Part shown: positions 46,701-57,835 of the stretch, piece by piece
Layout: each line of letters opens with the position of its first letter
How positions within the stretch are numbered: the stretch's first letter is position 1
Source of the DNA: Xanthoparmelia taractica
Lineage: Eukaryota; Ascomycota; Lecanoromycetes; Lecanorales; Parmeliaceae
Reading direction: 5' to 3'
Length of the DNA: 64,000 nucleotides
NCBI GenBank assembly: GCA_033085395.1
Contig: MU853199.1
Location: forward strand, 1 to 64,000
The notes under the pieces: generated by a model
Seen by the model: only the letters and a program-made list of their open reading frames with translations
Database searches by the model: none
Told to the model about the DNA's origin: nothing
Position numbers and translations under genes: made by a program

Positions 46701-46909
46701 TAGAGAGCTTGAGCCTTTTTGGAAGTCTTTCGCTCAGAGCTACACTCTCGGTACAGCTGACGCATTAAGGATTTAGCAAGTTTGTTCTCAAGTGAATTGA
46801 TACCGGACCTATTGGAGTGGGTGGGGTGTAGAATAACTGCCAAGAATCCCTTGGTGACTGGTGATGCCGCTGCCATAAACCTGACAACTATTCTACTGTT
46901 GCGCTCCCA
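43767..46909. other. Gene-poor interval with possible degenerate coding patches
   Basis: No complete gene could be built over these 3.1 kb. On the minus strand several frames look coding in composition: about 46,190-45,900 (SKIQPNIPITLSSILSELS...), 45,820-45,680 (QLRAERAARRAKIESNES...), 45,450-45,255 (KALKKKTKLIRTTNWDRS...) and 45,230-45,035. They are separated by stops and only partly by plausible splice sites, for example GTAAGA at about 45,257. I recognise no domain. A highly introned unknown gene or a pseudogene would fit. Confidence 0.4.
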
Positions 46910-48155
46910 ATGGCCACCCGTCGTATCCCTACACGCGCCAAAACGACACCCATTGAGACAGTTCACAGTCTCTTGACTGTACAGGAAGCCGATATCGCGT
47001 TCAGAAGGCGCCTTGTAAACAGTGTCCTGGTCACTTATGATGAGCTACCTGCCTGGCGACAAGATAATCACTTCATTTTGACTCATTACCGTCCGACATC
47101 GAATTCCTTCTTCACTTGCTTCCAGAGTCTATTTCAATTACATAACGAGTCTGTCAACATTCACTCCCACCTTTCCGGTGCTTGGGTCTTTCTCTTCATT
47201 GCCCCCTCTCTTTATGCATTCGAACGACAGCTGGTGACATGGGCCGACGTCATAGCCTTCTTATTTTTCTTCTCCGGTGCTGTTATATGCTTGGGCATAA
47301 GTGCGATGTACCACACTGTATCGAACCATTCACCAAAGGTATGGGTACCCACAAAGATCTGCTTCATCCAATTTAAATTCACAGATCAATCAATGGGGAA
47401 ACCATTTGGATTACTTAGGCATCGTCACTCTCATTTCTGGAAGCTTCGTCCCGAGCGTGTACTACGGCTTCTATTGCGAGCCAATGCTGCAAAGATTCTA
47501 TTGGGGTATGGTACGTTTGAATAAGACCTTGCCCCATGACGAACCACTTCTGAACAACGCAACGTAGATCGCTACCATTGGCATCGGCTGCGCTACTGTA
47601 TCCGTGAATCCCAAGTTCCGGTCCCCTCTTTGGCGACCTCTTCGAGCCGGCATGTTCGTCGGCTTTGGTCTTTCGGCCGTCTTCCCAGTCTTCCATGGAG
47701 TGTATATGTATGGAATTGAGCAGATGAGATACTCGATTGGTCTTGATTGGGTCCTTCTACAAGGTTTTCTCTACCTCCTAGGAGCCGCAATTTATACTGT
47801 ATGTTTTCGTTCTTGTCCAATCTCAGTGTCCGCGCTGCAAACCTGACCTAAGACGCCAGGCACGAGTACCAGAGAGGTTTCAGCCTGGGCGATACGATGT
47901 CTGGGGTTCGTACATTCCGGAATTATATTTACCTAGTTAGAACAAGGGCCTGAATCGCAAGACCCGCTGGACCTTTGCTCCGAAAACCTGTTTCATAACT
48001 CTTATTCTTGGCTTGAAGAAGCAATGCTGACTCCGAATTGTGCGCAAGGGAGCTCCCATCAGACATTCCATGTTCTTATACTTCTGGCCGCAATGTCACA
48101 ACTCATAGGCCTGTTGACCGCTTTCCACCATGCACGGACATCGTCTAAATGCTAG
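46910..48155 (+). CDS. PAQR/haemolysin III family membrane protein (Izh/AdipoR-like)
   Basis: Five exons (46910-47338, 47385-47510, 47568-47798, 47860-47905, 48049-48155) give 312 residues with seven membrane segments. Hallmarks are LPAWRQDNHFILTHYRP before the first helix, the metal-site motif LHNESVNIHSHLSGA, SAMYHTVSNHS, LDYLGIVTLISGSF, ARVPERFQPGRYDVWGSSHQ and the final FHVLILLAA helix with the conserved His. Relatives include animal adiponectin receptors (ceramidase activity) and yeast Izh proteins, linked to lipid and zinc homeostasis. The fourth intron is 143 nt with the ATGCTGACTCCGA branch block. The 47906 donor is GTTCGT, which is weak, but phase and homology (WGSSHQ) support it. 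Confidence 0.92.
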
Positions 48156-48753
48156 AGCGTGACGCTAGCCATATACGCTCGCCAATCCTCGTTGAGCAAC
48201 AAGGTGCTACGTCTCAGATCCGCGAATGAGGATCGCTCCTGTTATTGGCTTCGCAATTGCAATCCTTGTGTACGTGGAGTCCCAACGTAGGACAATCTCT
48301 CCAAATCAAAACGAACCCTGAGCAGCCAAAAGTTAGGATTTCAGGCTTTCAGCGGCTGATAAAGTGACTGACAACTACTTACAACTTGTATTCTACACTT
48401 GCACGGATAAGGTCTTACATTTGGTCTGGCTAAGAACGCGAGAGCTGCCCGTTCGTTTCTTCGACTTGCCACGTGATAGTAGGAAATCGTGAAGTCTCAG
48501 GAAAACTGTCATGAAGAGATTAGGAATTGTGTGAGAGAAGTGGAAACGCGGGTGGTGACAAACCCGAAAGCACTAGAAGCGTTCGGGAAAAATGCCCAGA
48601 AAACGTAGGAAGAAGGTAGTACAGGATATGTCAATAACGGAGCTCTGTACCGCTTCGACTGCTCATTTTACAGGTAAGAATACATCGAGGCAAAGGCTTA
48701 AGGCTTGAAGCCAGCACGCAACACTCTTGAGAGTCCCCGAGACTATACCCAGC
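48156..48753. other. Convergent intergenic region PAQR gene / VPS35
   Basis: 598 bp between two stop codons; no gene or repeat seen. Presumably 3' untranslated regions. Confidence 0.55.
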
Positions 48754-51738
48754 CTACTGTTTAGCCTGTAGCACAACGCCTTCGTACTCCCTGCTCTGGA
48801 TATAATCCAGCGTCCTCTGGAAGTGCTTTTTCGGAGCCTCCAAGCTCGAACTTTCCTGGTTCGTTTGTAGGTTTGAATGTATGAGCTCGATGAGGCCATT
48901 CAGGTACTTTGTCGTCACCTATGTCACTGTCAGTACGTCTTGATGCTGTCATGTTTCTGGAGTCAGACTTACCGTCTCATTTTGCTGATCAAAATAATAT
49001 ACATATCTGTTCAGAATCTCCACAAACAGCTCTACCGACACCGCGGTATCCATACAGGCATCCGCCACACGGAGCGCGCGCTGCAGACACTCGAGCACGC
49101 GCTTGCCGTCTCGATAGAGCTAACAAAACGTTAGCCGAGACTCGCTATGAGCGATCCATGGATGCAGCCTACATTCTTGGCACCCTCCTCGCCTTTTGCT
49201 GGAATCTCCACGGCCCACCAAAGATGACTTGCCAAATACACAGCTCGGCACTGATCAGGCTTCTTCAATAGTTTACTGCCATGTAACGCGCATTTGGTAA
49301 TCAGCGTATCATAATTCTCTTTCCCAAAGCCTCTGGTGGAGTGTAGCGCGCCTGCAATTACGCAAACAGCTTGGAACTGTGCTCTCGAATCGCTGATGGC
49401 TTCCTCGTATATCGTAAACGCTTGCGCGAAGAATTCATAGGCCACTTCTTCAAAGCCTGCTTGATCGGCTACTTGCCCGCAGGCCACGAAAAGGCGGAGA
49501 CATAAATCAGCGGCACCATTGCGGGTATAGAGCGCAGATACAGATGAGTGCATGAATTTGTAAAGTGCGGAAGATTGGGATTGCCAGCTGTCATCGTAAT
49601 GTTCTCTGGATTTGTATCTGCGGGCGAGCTTGAGTGATGAGGTGAGTAGAGCAGGGGTAGTGTACTTGATGCGCTCGTTGCCGTCCGAAAAGGCTTTGCG
49701 AGTAGTTTGAAGCAGCTTGAAATGTGTGTCATTGTCGGGCGATTCAATAAGGTGCACCAGTCTTGCCAGCAGCCCTTGCTCTATTACTGTCTCATCTGTC
49801 TCAGCGCCTCGTCGCTGACTTGGGGCACTGGGGTAGCCAGCGGGCTGCTGGATGCCTTCCTTTATCAGTACTCTCAAGATTTCGAGTACGCCGTCTAATT
49901 GTTCGGAAGACGATACTTTGGTCTGATTCCGGAGTAGGTTTTGAACTACCTCAACAGCGACTGCACGGCGCGTAGGATACGTTTGTACATGAAGAAGGGG
50001 TATGAAATTTGGAAGGGTTAGTGCTGTGTATAAGGATACATAGGATTTGATTGGGGCGCGAAGAAGAGCCAGAATGTTCGATTGTGTAGGCGCTGAGTGT
50101 AGGTCGGCACTATTCGCAAATTGAGCAACCTTTTCGCTGGCATACGAAAGTATTTGGTCCACATATTCTGCACCGCGATTAGCAGTAAATTCGAATCTCG
50201 AAAAGGGTCAAGCCACCTAGGCGCTCGGGGTATATGTTACTGTAATCGTATCAGCTGGATCCCATATTGGAAGACACTACCACTCACAGAGCAAGTTTGG
50301 ATAAGGAAACGAGCAAAGCAATAGTATCTTGGATGTGTAAACGTTGTGCATTGACCAGGTTGACGACTTGTTCGTAAAAAATCTCATAAAGCTTGACACC
50401 TTCGGGTATGCCTCGGTTCTTGCTTGAAGGCGGCTTGTCACCATCTCCAGAGGTAACGCTTTGTTTTGAATTCTGGTCTGGCCGACCTTTGACCTCGCTC
50501 GACGGTACTTCTACCGGCTTATCGCCATTGACTCGCTCGCCATTCGTCTGCTTTGATTCGGTCCCATCAATATTTCCTTGCGGCTTCTCGTTATCTTTAG
50601 ACATTCGAAGCTTCTCCAGTAACCTGATAGTAGCTTCTTCTTCTGTTCGCTTGCGGTCTTCTGGTGATTCTAACTCTGCTTCTCGCGCAGCATACGATGA
50701 TAATCGATCCATCAGGCCAATGACTATTGCTTTAATATTGACATGTGGATTCAATCGAGCAATCGCTGAAAGGAGTTGGTCCAGAGTGTTTAAATGGAAT
50801 TCATCAGGAAACACCTGCGTAATCACTAGATTTCTATCAGCCGCGGAATGTAGAGCACGCCTATACGGGTATGCAAACCTTCTAGCAGATATTCTTGTGC
50901 CAGAACGTCTCTACATTGAACGACTTGTTCGAGAAGTGGTTGCAGGATGACCGTCTTGTAAGCATCAAGGTCCACTAGTTGGCTCAACCGTACCAGATTA
51001 TTTCCCACCAGTAGCTGTAACTCTTGCCTTTCCTTGGTTCTCTGCTCCCTCTCTCGCGAATGTCCCTGGTGTTGCAGCCTTACCCACAGTTTGTTCATCT
51101 CAACAAAGTTTGTCAATATGAAGGAGATTGAATCCTGAAGATTCCCCTCAGGCCCATCCCCACTTCCTGCAGGTAACGAATCCCTTGCCTGTCCAGAGAG
51201 ATAATATCGGAGGAACAGCCCGCGTATTGGATGTTGCACCCCTCGGCTCATTTCCATCATGTCTTTCATAATCTCTTTTACAGGCGCGTCTTCAATGCCC
51301 ATATATACCGTTCCCACGGTGATCATGAGGTACAGTCGAGGTACAATATTTCCTGCATACTGAACCAGCTCGTACAGGTCTGCTAGGTGATTGACAGGGT
51401 GGGATTCGCGGAGGTAGACCGAGAGGTGCCTTAAAGCATCGAAGACAGACATGTAAAGTTCGTAGTACTGTTTAGGTCCTAGACTGCTTGTCCGGAGCTC
51501 TGACACAAGAGTGGAGCTTTACGGATTGAGCTTGCAATTAGCACCGTCGCCATTGTGACATTGGGAGCAGTAAGGCGCTCCAAACTTCATACCTGCACTT
51601 CAATGCATCCATGAGCTTGCCTGGGGTCTCCAAGCACTTGCGCATGAGGTGTGCTTGTTGCCGTACCAGGACCAAGGCATCTTCAAGTAACCTGGCTTGG
51701 TCCTCAATGGCTGGAGGGGAGCCCATCCGGTCCGACAT
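48754..51738 (-). CDS. VPS35: Vacuolar protein sorting-associated protein 35 (retromer core)
   Basis: Seven exons (51738-51593, 51516-50879, 50825-50288, 50239-50217, 50167-49173, 49119-48973, 48918-48754) join to 883 residues. VPS35 is the long alpha-solenoid scaffold of retromer, binding VPS26 and VPS29 on endosomes to return cargo to the Golgi. Family features are LMRKCLETPGKLMDALK, the VPS26-binding PRLYLMITVG motif, HPIRGLFLRYYL, FPDEFHLNTLDQLL, and the C-terminal LASHLWWA and ILNRYVYYFDQQNE segments. A Lys/Ser/Asp-rich disordered linker (about residues 310-375) interrupts the solenoid, as in other filamentous fungi. Exon 4 is 23 nt (NIYPERL). MGSPPAIEDQ at 51726 is an alternative start. 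A possible acceptor (TATTAG) just before the ATG hints at a 5' UTR intron. Confidence 0.95.
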
Positions 51739-52396
51739 CCTAATAGTAAGATGTTCCAGTTGGCAGGTTCCGCTTTGCTGCAGGCACCTTCAATCTTTGT
51801 AAACACATTCGAGGTCTGTGATGAGCATTACGGTTTGAGCCGCGCTAAGGTTTTCTGAAAGTCGAAATGGAGCTAAGCCTCCTTATTTGAAGAACATTAT
51901 TGCGATTATTCAACGGTGCTCAAGCCAAAGCATGCCATTACCTTGACCTTTAGTCATTTATGCATGTCTACTGGTCTAAATCTAGCTGGAGATCACGCGC
52001 TTTAAGATGCCCTTCGCTATGAAAGGTTATTTCTAAAGCGTTAATCATTGGAACACTCGTGCAAGCTATAGCTCCTATGATAGAAACATCGCAGCGAACC
52101 TTCGCACCGTCTAATTCCCCAGCACTTCTGATAGGATGAGGAATACTACAGCCTCTCTCTATCCCGTCGTCTATCACGTCCTCTATCCCATCCCCTATCC
52201 CGTCCGCTGCAAAGATACATGGAATGTCTCTCGAAGAGGTCAGTCCGTGCAGATCATGCCTAGCCTCGCATACTCTTAGAGTCCTCGCGCTCGGGTCGCT
52301 CCTGTTGGTGACTTTCAGAAAGTCAACGGAAGCAGACGGGTGATAGACACTTTGTGTGCGTATTCTCAAATGTGAACTGTGTCGTGGGTCATGGTT
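51739..52396. other. Intergenic region with a 133-codon frame of unclear status
   Basis: 658 bp between VPS35 and the secreted-protein gene. A minus-strand frame at 52369-51968 has four cysteines and no early ATG, and includes a degenerate GGGATAGAG-type repeat (52,150-52,205). Its composition is coding-like, and it could be a downstream exon of the secreted-protein gene, but I found no splice join that keeps phase cleanly. Confidence 0.4.
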
Positions 52397-53221
52397 TCAA
52401 CCCTTTCTCCATACATTCTGTGCTCTGCCAGTAGCGACTGTCGTTGTTGACGCACTCGAGAGCACTGTCGAGGTCGCATTCCAGACCGGATAAGAAGTGT
52501 GCCACTTTCCATCATCATATGTCTTCGTTGAAGACGTTGATAGAGTACGAAACATAGTGGTAGCAGGAGGCGGAGGTGGAGAAGGATATGGAGTGCTCGC
52601 AACGATCTCTGAGCCTTTTCCTTTCGGATGTTTTGCTTCTGCCGAATGCGTAGCTTCCGAAGCTCGGTAAGAGCTTGCCAGGGGGATAGAAACACTCGGT
52701 ATGGTTCTCCAGACATAGCTTGACGGTGTGTTTATGTTCAAGGTGGAGAATGAAGTCACGCAATTTCCACTTTGAAAGTTGGTATAGGTTTGACTTGAGA
52801 GCGGCACCGTTAACGATGATGTTGGTTTTTGCGCAGACTCAACGACGATGTAAGACGGAATCGTAGCCGGAGGTGTAGATTGTATGACATTTTGAGCTAG
52901 ACTGATGAACACAGTCTTTGCGGGCTCCAGTTCGCTGACAACTTTCGTCACTGAAACCGTTTCGATCGACCGTAGTGTGCCGCTGGCGGGGGCGGTGACG
53001 GTTTCTATGCTGTGCGAGGTCTGGGTGGGGGTGAGTACACCTGGTACCGGAGCACTTGAAGGTGTGGAAGCTGAGCCTCCATCAACAGCTACAACAGAAT
53101 ATGCGACGCGCCTCCGGACGGCAGGCTGTTTGGGCAATGCCTGGGGCTTCATTGGGAGAGCATGGGATATCAGATTCAAGGAGGAGAGTGCTGATAAGAA
53201 TAGAAGAGACGTGAGATACAT
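52397..53221 (-). CDS. Secreted Ser/Thr/Pro-rich protein, unknown function
   Basis: A single exon of 274 residues starts at an ATG that yields a clear signal peptide: MYLTSLLFLSALSSLNLISHA with likely cleavage before LPMKP. The open frame extends upstream but lacks another ATG. The mature part is about 250 residues of low complexity, rich in Ser, Thr, Val and Pro, with repeated TVxxPAS and SIETV-like strings and one cysteine, and looks extensively O-glycosylated. That suggests a cell-wall or extracellular protein, but no domain or GPI signal is evident. A GTATGG donor-like site 20 nt before the stop leaves open an additional 3' exon in the frame at 52369-51968. Confidence 0.7.
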   Translation of the reverse strand: MYLTSLLFLSALSSLNLISHALPMKPQALPKQPAVRRRVAYSVVAVDGGSASTPSSAPVPGVLTPTQTSHSIETVTAPASGTLRSIETVSVTKVVSELEPAKTVFISLAQNVIQSTPPATIPSYIVVESAQKPTSSLTVPLSSQTYTNFQSGNCVTSFSTLNINTPSSYVWRTIPSVSIPLASSYRASEATHSAEAKHPKGKGSEIVASTPYPSPPPPPATTMFRTLSTSSTKTYDDGKWHTSYPVWNATSTVLSSASTTTVATGRAQNVWRKG

Positions 53222-53691
53222 AACTGCGGCGATAGCAACGAGAGAGTCTCGGAAAATGTTCAAGGGAGCATAGAGTGGAAATACTCAACGATCGATATGT
53301 TTTCGCAACGCGAAGAGATTGCGCAGTATGCAGATGCAGATGTAGTGTGGGAAAGGAGACACAGAGAACTTGAGGACGAACATTGTCTATCAATTGATAG
53401 AATTGGAGATGGCTGGTGGACATGATATTTTTGGAAATGGAGGTTCGCGAAGGTGGAAGAGGTTGGGCAGTGGTGGGCTGGTTTCCCCAAGCGCTAGTTA
53501 TTATCGGTTAGCGTGGCTGGTTATCAGATCTACCGAGGTAAAGTAACCTTAGTTTCTGACTAGGGCTGCATCTGATGCTACATATTGAATTGCGCGCCGC
53601 CTCAAAATCAGAAGCGCACAGACAGATATGCAAATGATCGGCGACCACAAGAAGCTCAGAATACCTTTCCAGGTGCTGAGAATATATCTTG
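53222..53691. other. Upstream region of the secreted-protein gene
   Basis: 470 bp between two minus-strand genes; expected to hold the promoter and leader of the secreted protein. No repeat or further gene recognised. Confidence 0.55.
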
Positions 53692-54603
53692 TCACGACTG
53701 CGCAACCATAAGTGACCTTAGATAATCGGCAAAACCTGTCTCAATGCTCGCGGAAAAATTCACGAAGAACGCCATTGCTTTCGAGCTTGGAACCGGGGCA
53801 ATGCTGCAACAAAGCCCTCACATTCAGGACCTGTAACTCTTTGATCGCGGCAACGTGCTTCATCCACTCCATGTCCTCGTTCATTTTGTCCGACTTTGCT
53901 ATCAAGCAAAATCCGCCATGTTGTAGGTACTTTCTCGTTCCCAGTATAAGGCGGGCTTGTTCGCAAGTGACGGTGTCCCTCCTTCAACACACAGGTCAAA
54001 CTGTACCAAGCGCAATTTCTGCGAGATGAACGCGCACGCATTGCGCCATTCGCAGCGGTCAAAGTCCTTGTTATATGGAAGGGAGCGTTTAACAATGTTC
54101 ATACGCTTGATGGACGAGAGAGCGGTAGGCGTGAGGTCTTGTAGAAAGGGTAGGATGCTTTCGATATCCGTCCCGAAGTCGAAAGTATGCTCCGAGTACA
54201 AGACGTGGGAGGCTTCGGTATGAATCTGCCGGTTTACACCTAGAATAGTAGAATATATGTAACCAGGGCTTCTGTCAAGACAGTATGTCGATTCGGCACT
54301 GCGAGAGCGCATTCGATCGGCTATGTACCGAAACTTGCTTCGTCGTCGCGTCTGCTGCATCCGCCGCTCGTACACGGGGGGATCTCCGGTACGGATACGT
54401 AGAGTCATGTCCTCGTGCTCTAAGAGTAGGAGCTTGTAGATTATGAGGCGGATCTCTGCCGGCACTTCTAGGAACAGCGCTGTGGCCATTGTAGGCTCTG
54501 ACATGCGGCGACGCCTGAGTGGACAAAGAAGGGATTCCTTGCTCTGTACCATAGAGTAGAGCGGAGCCGGAGTGGAACATCCCACGCAGCTCCTACGCTT
54601 CAT
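53692..54603 (-). pseudogene. F-box/DUF7730-like gene with two single-base-type frameshifts
   Basis: The first 233 codons run from 54603 to 53902 and include the family start LEVPAEIRLIIYKLLLLEHED, then ILGVNRQIHTEASHVLYSEHTF and CEWRNACAFISQKLR. Recognisable family sequence then continues in a second frame (LIAKSDKMNEDMEWMKHVAA) and afterwards in a third (MAFFVNFSASIETGFADYLR) to a stop at 53692. The first shift lies in the A run at 53908-53911, the second in the G run near 53798-53801. Both are in homopolymers and they compensate in sign, so sequencing error is as likely as true decay. These proteins are a large fungal family of unknown role with an F-box-like or 2EXR-like N-terminus. No intron of acceptable length explains the shifts. 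Confidence 0.75.
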
Positions 54604-54850
54604 AAAACGCTATCTGGCTGCATCCATTAATTGTTCATGTTTTGATTGATGATGACTGACAGAATTTCGTAGACATCTTTTTTAGCGAGAGCTACACCTA
54701 GGGGCCCCTGCACGATATTGTGGATAGAATACGCTAAGTTCCGCATCCTACCTACCTTAAAACTAGGGCTCAGTATTTGGATTCCCAGGACCAAACCAGG
54801 TATAGGAGATCGAAACAAAGGCAGAACTCTGAAATTCTACGAAGCGTCTC

Positions 54851-55600
54851 TCACGACGGGCCCCTTACCCTTCCTCCGCCACTACCTATACCTCTTCCGA
54901 TACCACTCCCCGCCCTTCCAGGCCTTATACCACCTACTCTGGCCGTTCCCCTCACTCCTCCCTGACCGCCCACTCCGACATACCCATTTGGCCCTGCTCT
55001 GCCGACTCCTCGGCCTACACCTCTACCTCTTCCTCGTGCACCTTTAGAAGTTGGCCCGTCGGCTATCCTCCGTCTTTCCTCTTCCTCCTTTTCCCTCGCT
55101 CTCGCTTCTTCCCTCCTTGCCTCTTCTGCCTCTCTCCTTTCCTTCTCTTGCAGCACCAACAACGCCTCGTTCTCCCCATCCGCGATATCCTGACTTGCCC
55201 CCTGCCATCGCGGATTCAAAAGCAGCCGTTGATTGTGTTCGGTCTGGGTGAGTATGCGCGTCCATGTTGTGAGGAGAGCAGATGCGCTTGAAACTGTAGC
55301 AGATACTGTGTCCATGTTCCTTTTGGCCTTTTCCAAAGAGCTGACCACCCCGGAGATGACCTGGTTCATGGTGCGGACGGAGGACAGTTCGCGGCGAAGA
55401 GATGCTTCATGCGCGGCAAGGCGATCTTCCTCGGTGTCTAAGGGATGAGCAGGAGGTTGAGACTTCGAAGTATCAGGGCGTTGTTCGGGCCTTCGTTTTA
55501 TGGTGGGCACGGAGGGTGAAGCGAAGAGGTCTTCGGTGTCGTCGGCGTCGCTGTTTGAGAGCGAGAGGGCATTGAGGTCTGGGGCAGTGACCTCCATCAT
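54851..55600 (-). CDS. DUO1: DASH complex subunit Duo1
   Basis: A single exon encodes 249 residues. The Duo1 domain spans about residues 50-140: a coiled region LRRELSSVRTMNQVISGVVSSLEKAKRNM, then the diagnostic LLLNPRWQGASQDIADGE. A charged helix rich in Glu/Arg follows (EKERREAEEARREEARARE), and the C-terminus is a Gly/Arg-rich tail of GRGRG repeats. Duo1 is one of ten DASH/Dam1 subunits that form rings on kinetochore microtubules and keep chromosomes attached to depolymerising ends; the complex is fungal-specific. The first of two adjacent ATGs is taken as start. The gene is divergent from the gene at 56056 with 455 bp between start codons. Confidence 0.93.
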   Translation of the reverse strand: MMEVTAPDLNALSLSNSDADDTEDLFASPSVPTIKRRPEQRPDTSKSQPPAHPLDTEEDRLAAHEASLRRELSSVRTMNQVISGVVSSLEKAKRNMDTVSATVSSASALLTTWTRILTQTEHNQRLLLNPRWQGASQDIADGENEALLVLQEKERREAEEARREEARAREKEEEERRRIADGPTSKGARGRGRGVGRGVGRAGPNGYVGVGGQGGVRGTARVGGIRPGRAGSGIGRGIGSGGGRVRGPS

Positions 55601-56055
55601 CTTATCAACGATAACACATCAATGTTTATGAGGCCGAATAGGAGGCCTCTTGCGTTGACTTGCTGGAAGACGTGTTGTTGATTTTAGAGGGCACACTACG
55701 CGCTTGGGCTTTTCAGCCATTCCCCGCTAAATTCCCGCCCTGCCACAGCATTTTGACGACATTCCATCCCCAACATGACTGCTTCCTCACCCTCTACTTC
55801 CAATCCTTACTCCCAGATATAATAGCATGATGCCTTTGCTTGTCTGCCTCAAGTTGTTTTTAACCGCATTGAATAGCTAAACCTGTCGAAACTTGCGCTC
55901 CGACGGCTTCACTTCGCCCAACGATCAACCATTATTATCTCAGCACGCCCTAGCTAAGACCGCATTCGCTGCGCTCTGAAGTCGATATAGGCTAAGCGGC
56001 TAGCACCATTAAGTGAATGTATTAAGCGCCTCGGGCTGTTCTTGGATATTACAGT
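55601..56055. promoter_or_regulatory. Divergent intergenic region, DUO1 / regulator-like gene
   Basis: 455 bp between divergent start codons must contain both promoters. Short AT-rich and CA-rich stretches are present but no site is assigned. Confidence 0.55.
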
Positions 56056-57506
56056 ATGGCAACCACGCCTTCTTCAACATTAGCTGTACATACACCGCCG
56101 ACGCCGCTTCATGGTTCAAAGTACGACGAGTATCAGTCAAAACCCACTCGCAAAGGCACGCGCGTCTCTTCGTCACGCAACCAACGTTCCATTAAGACTC
56201 CCCCACCGATATCGGTTGATCTTCAGCACGTATCAACATCCCTAGATCGGAAAAAGCCAAATACGTCAGATTCTGCCCCCCACACATATTCTCCTCCACC
56301 TTCGACACATAATTCTCCTCGCAAGAAATCCTCAAGGGGCTTATTCTCCAACCAAAGCAAGGACGCTAGCGCCATGGACGGTAGTGTTCCGTCGTCAAGG
56401 GCTCCATCGCTCGATCTATCCCACAACACTGACAAGAATCCCACCTTGCAACAACCATCACTGAATGTAGCTGTGGATATGCTCCCTACACCAGCGAAGA
56501 CACCTCGCAAGAATTTCGTGCAACCAGCTGCCGTCGAAACTGCAGCTAGAGTACTTTTCCCCTCTCGATCAGATACAGTGGAAGATGCCATGCCGAATTC
56601 ACGCAAGAGGAGAAGTAAGAGGCATGTCGGATTCTCCCTGTATAGCCCGATGGAAGATGATGGCGGCCTGGGCTTGGAAAATAAGATCGAGATTTATACA
56701 GACTCCAAAGACAAAGTTCCAGAGCTGGATCCGAGTGAGGACAACCCTTTCTACGACCAACATTCCCAGACTGTCGGTTTTGCAGACCCTCGGAAAAGGA
56801 AGGGTAGCAGGAAACGGAAAGCAGAGCACAGTATAGATGCGAGTGCGGAGATCGAGGAAGCATTCAACCGTGAAGAAGGCATGGTCTACGTCTTGTAAGC
56901 AACTTCCACCCCTGTATCTGACCGAAGATGGCACTGATTGTTGTATTCAGCCGTGGCAAGAAGATCTATCGCAAATTTCCCAATGATAGCTTAGAGCATC
57001 ATGAGACTAACAAGCTTGGAGGCAGCGAGCGCGAGTCCTCTACAATGAGTCTATCGACCCGTTCTTCAATCAAACCGCGCCTCCTTTTTCCAACAAAGCA
57101 ACAGATCCAGGAACGTAGCGTACCTATCATTGACGACGAAGAAGCTCCCACTGACATTGAAGATCCCCAAGACCATGAGATGACCGACCCGGAGGACCAG
57201 AAAGAGATCGTGACTCCAATGAAGGCCTCAATATTTTCACCTCCCACTCCACCGACAACTGGCCACGCAACTAGAGCAGCCACGAAGAAGTCAACGTTTG
57301 ATTTGCCTTCAGATCCACCAGAGCCGGTCGACGCTGTTCCGTATGAGCGACGTGGAAAGAAGGTAAGTCCGTTTGATGGATGGGCACGCACGAAGGCTGG
57401 CATGAGCGCGGCTGGAGGCAAGGGAAAGAAGAGAGAAGGAGAGGCAATGGAAAAGACTTCGGGAGTAGCAGGCAGCAAGAAAGTCAGAGGCAATGGAGTG
57501 GTTTGA
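56056..57506 (+). CDS. Conserved ascomycete nuclear-regulator-like protein, unknown function
   Basis: Two exons (56056-56894, 56951-57506) give 464 residues, joined at VYVF|RGKKIYRKF by a 56-nt intron. The protein is largely disordered and rich in Ser, Pro, Lys and Thr with several minimal CDK sites (TP/SP followed by basic residues). Conserved islands are VDMLPTPAKTPRKN followed by AARVLFPSR, the acidic patch EDNPFYDQ, and the EEGMVYVFRGKK block across the splice junction, with a second TPPTTGHATRAA block near the C-terminus. The LPTPAKTPRK island resembles phosphoregulated transcription or cell-cycle repressors of the Nrm1/Whi5 type, but I cannot confirm membership. It lies head-to-head with DUO1. 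Confidence 0.8.
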
Positions 57507-57835
57507 ATCTATCCGACGAAAATTCCACGGCGTGTGTCTCGCTCGGAGCTCTAAAACTTTCTAGCAAATGCCTTCAGCGCCAGCTCTATTTGCAGTCTTC
57601 ATGTTTGTTCGGCGTTGTTTCAAAGACATTTGTCATAGCACGGCGGATTTGGCGAGCTGTTGGGGGTGAAGTGTTCGAGGAGTCTTTATCCAGAACCACA
57701 GACGCTGCGTGAACGCAGACGGGAAATATTTCCATGCTTTTAGCACAAGTCTGCCAGTTTGGCTTCCTTGCTTTTGCTCATTACATCGGGTATTCGATGA
57801 ATATCTGACATTAAATGCAATACCGGCTCGAGTCC
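57507..57835. other. Convergent intergenic region
   Basis: 329 bp between two stop codons; no gene or repeat recognised. Confidence 0.6.
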
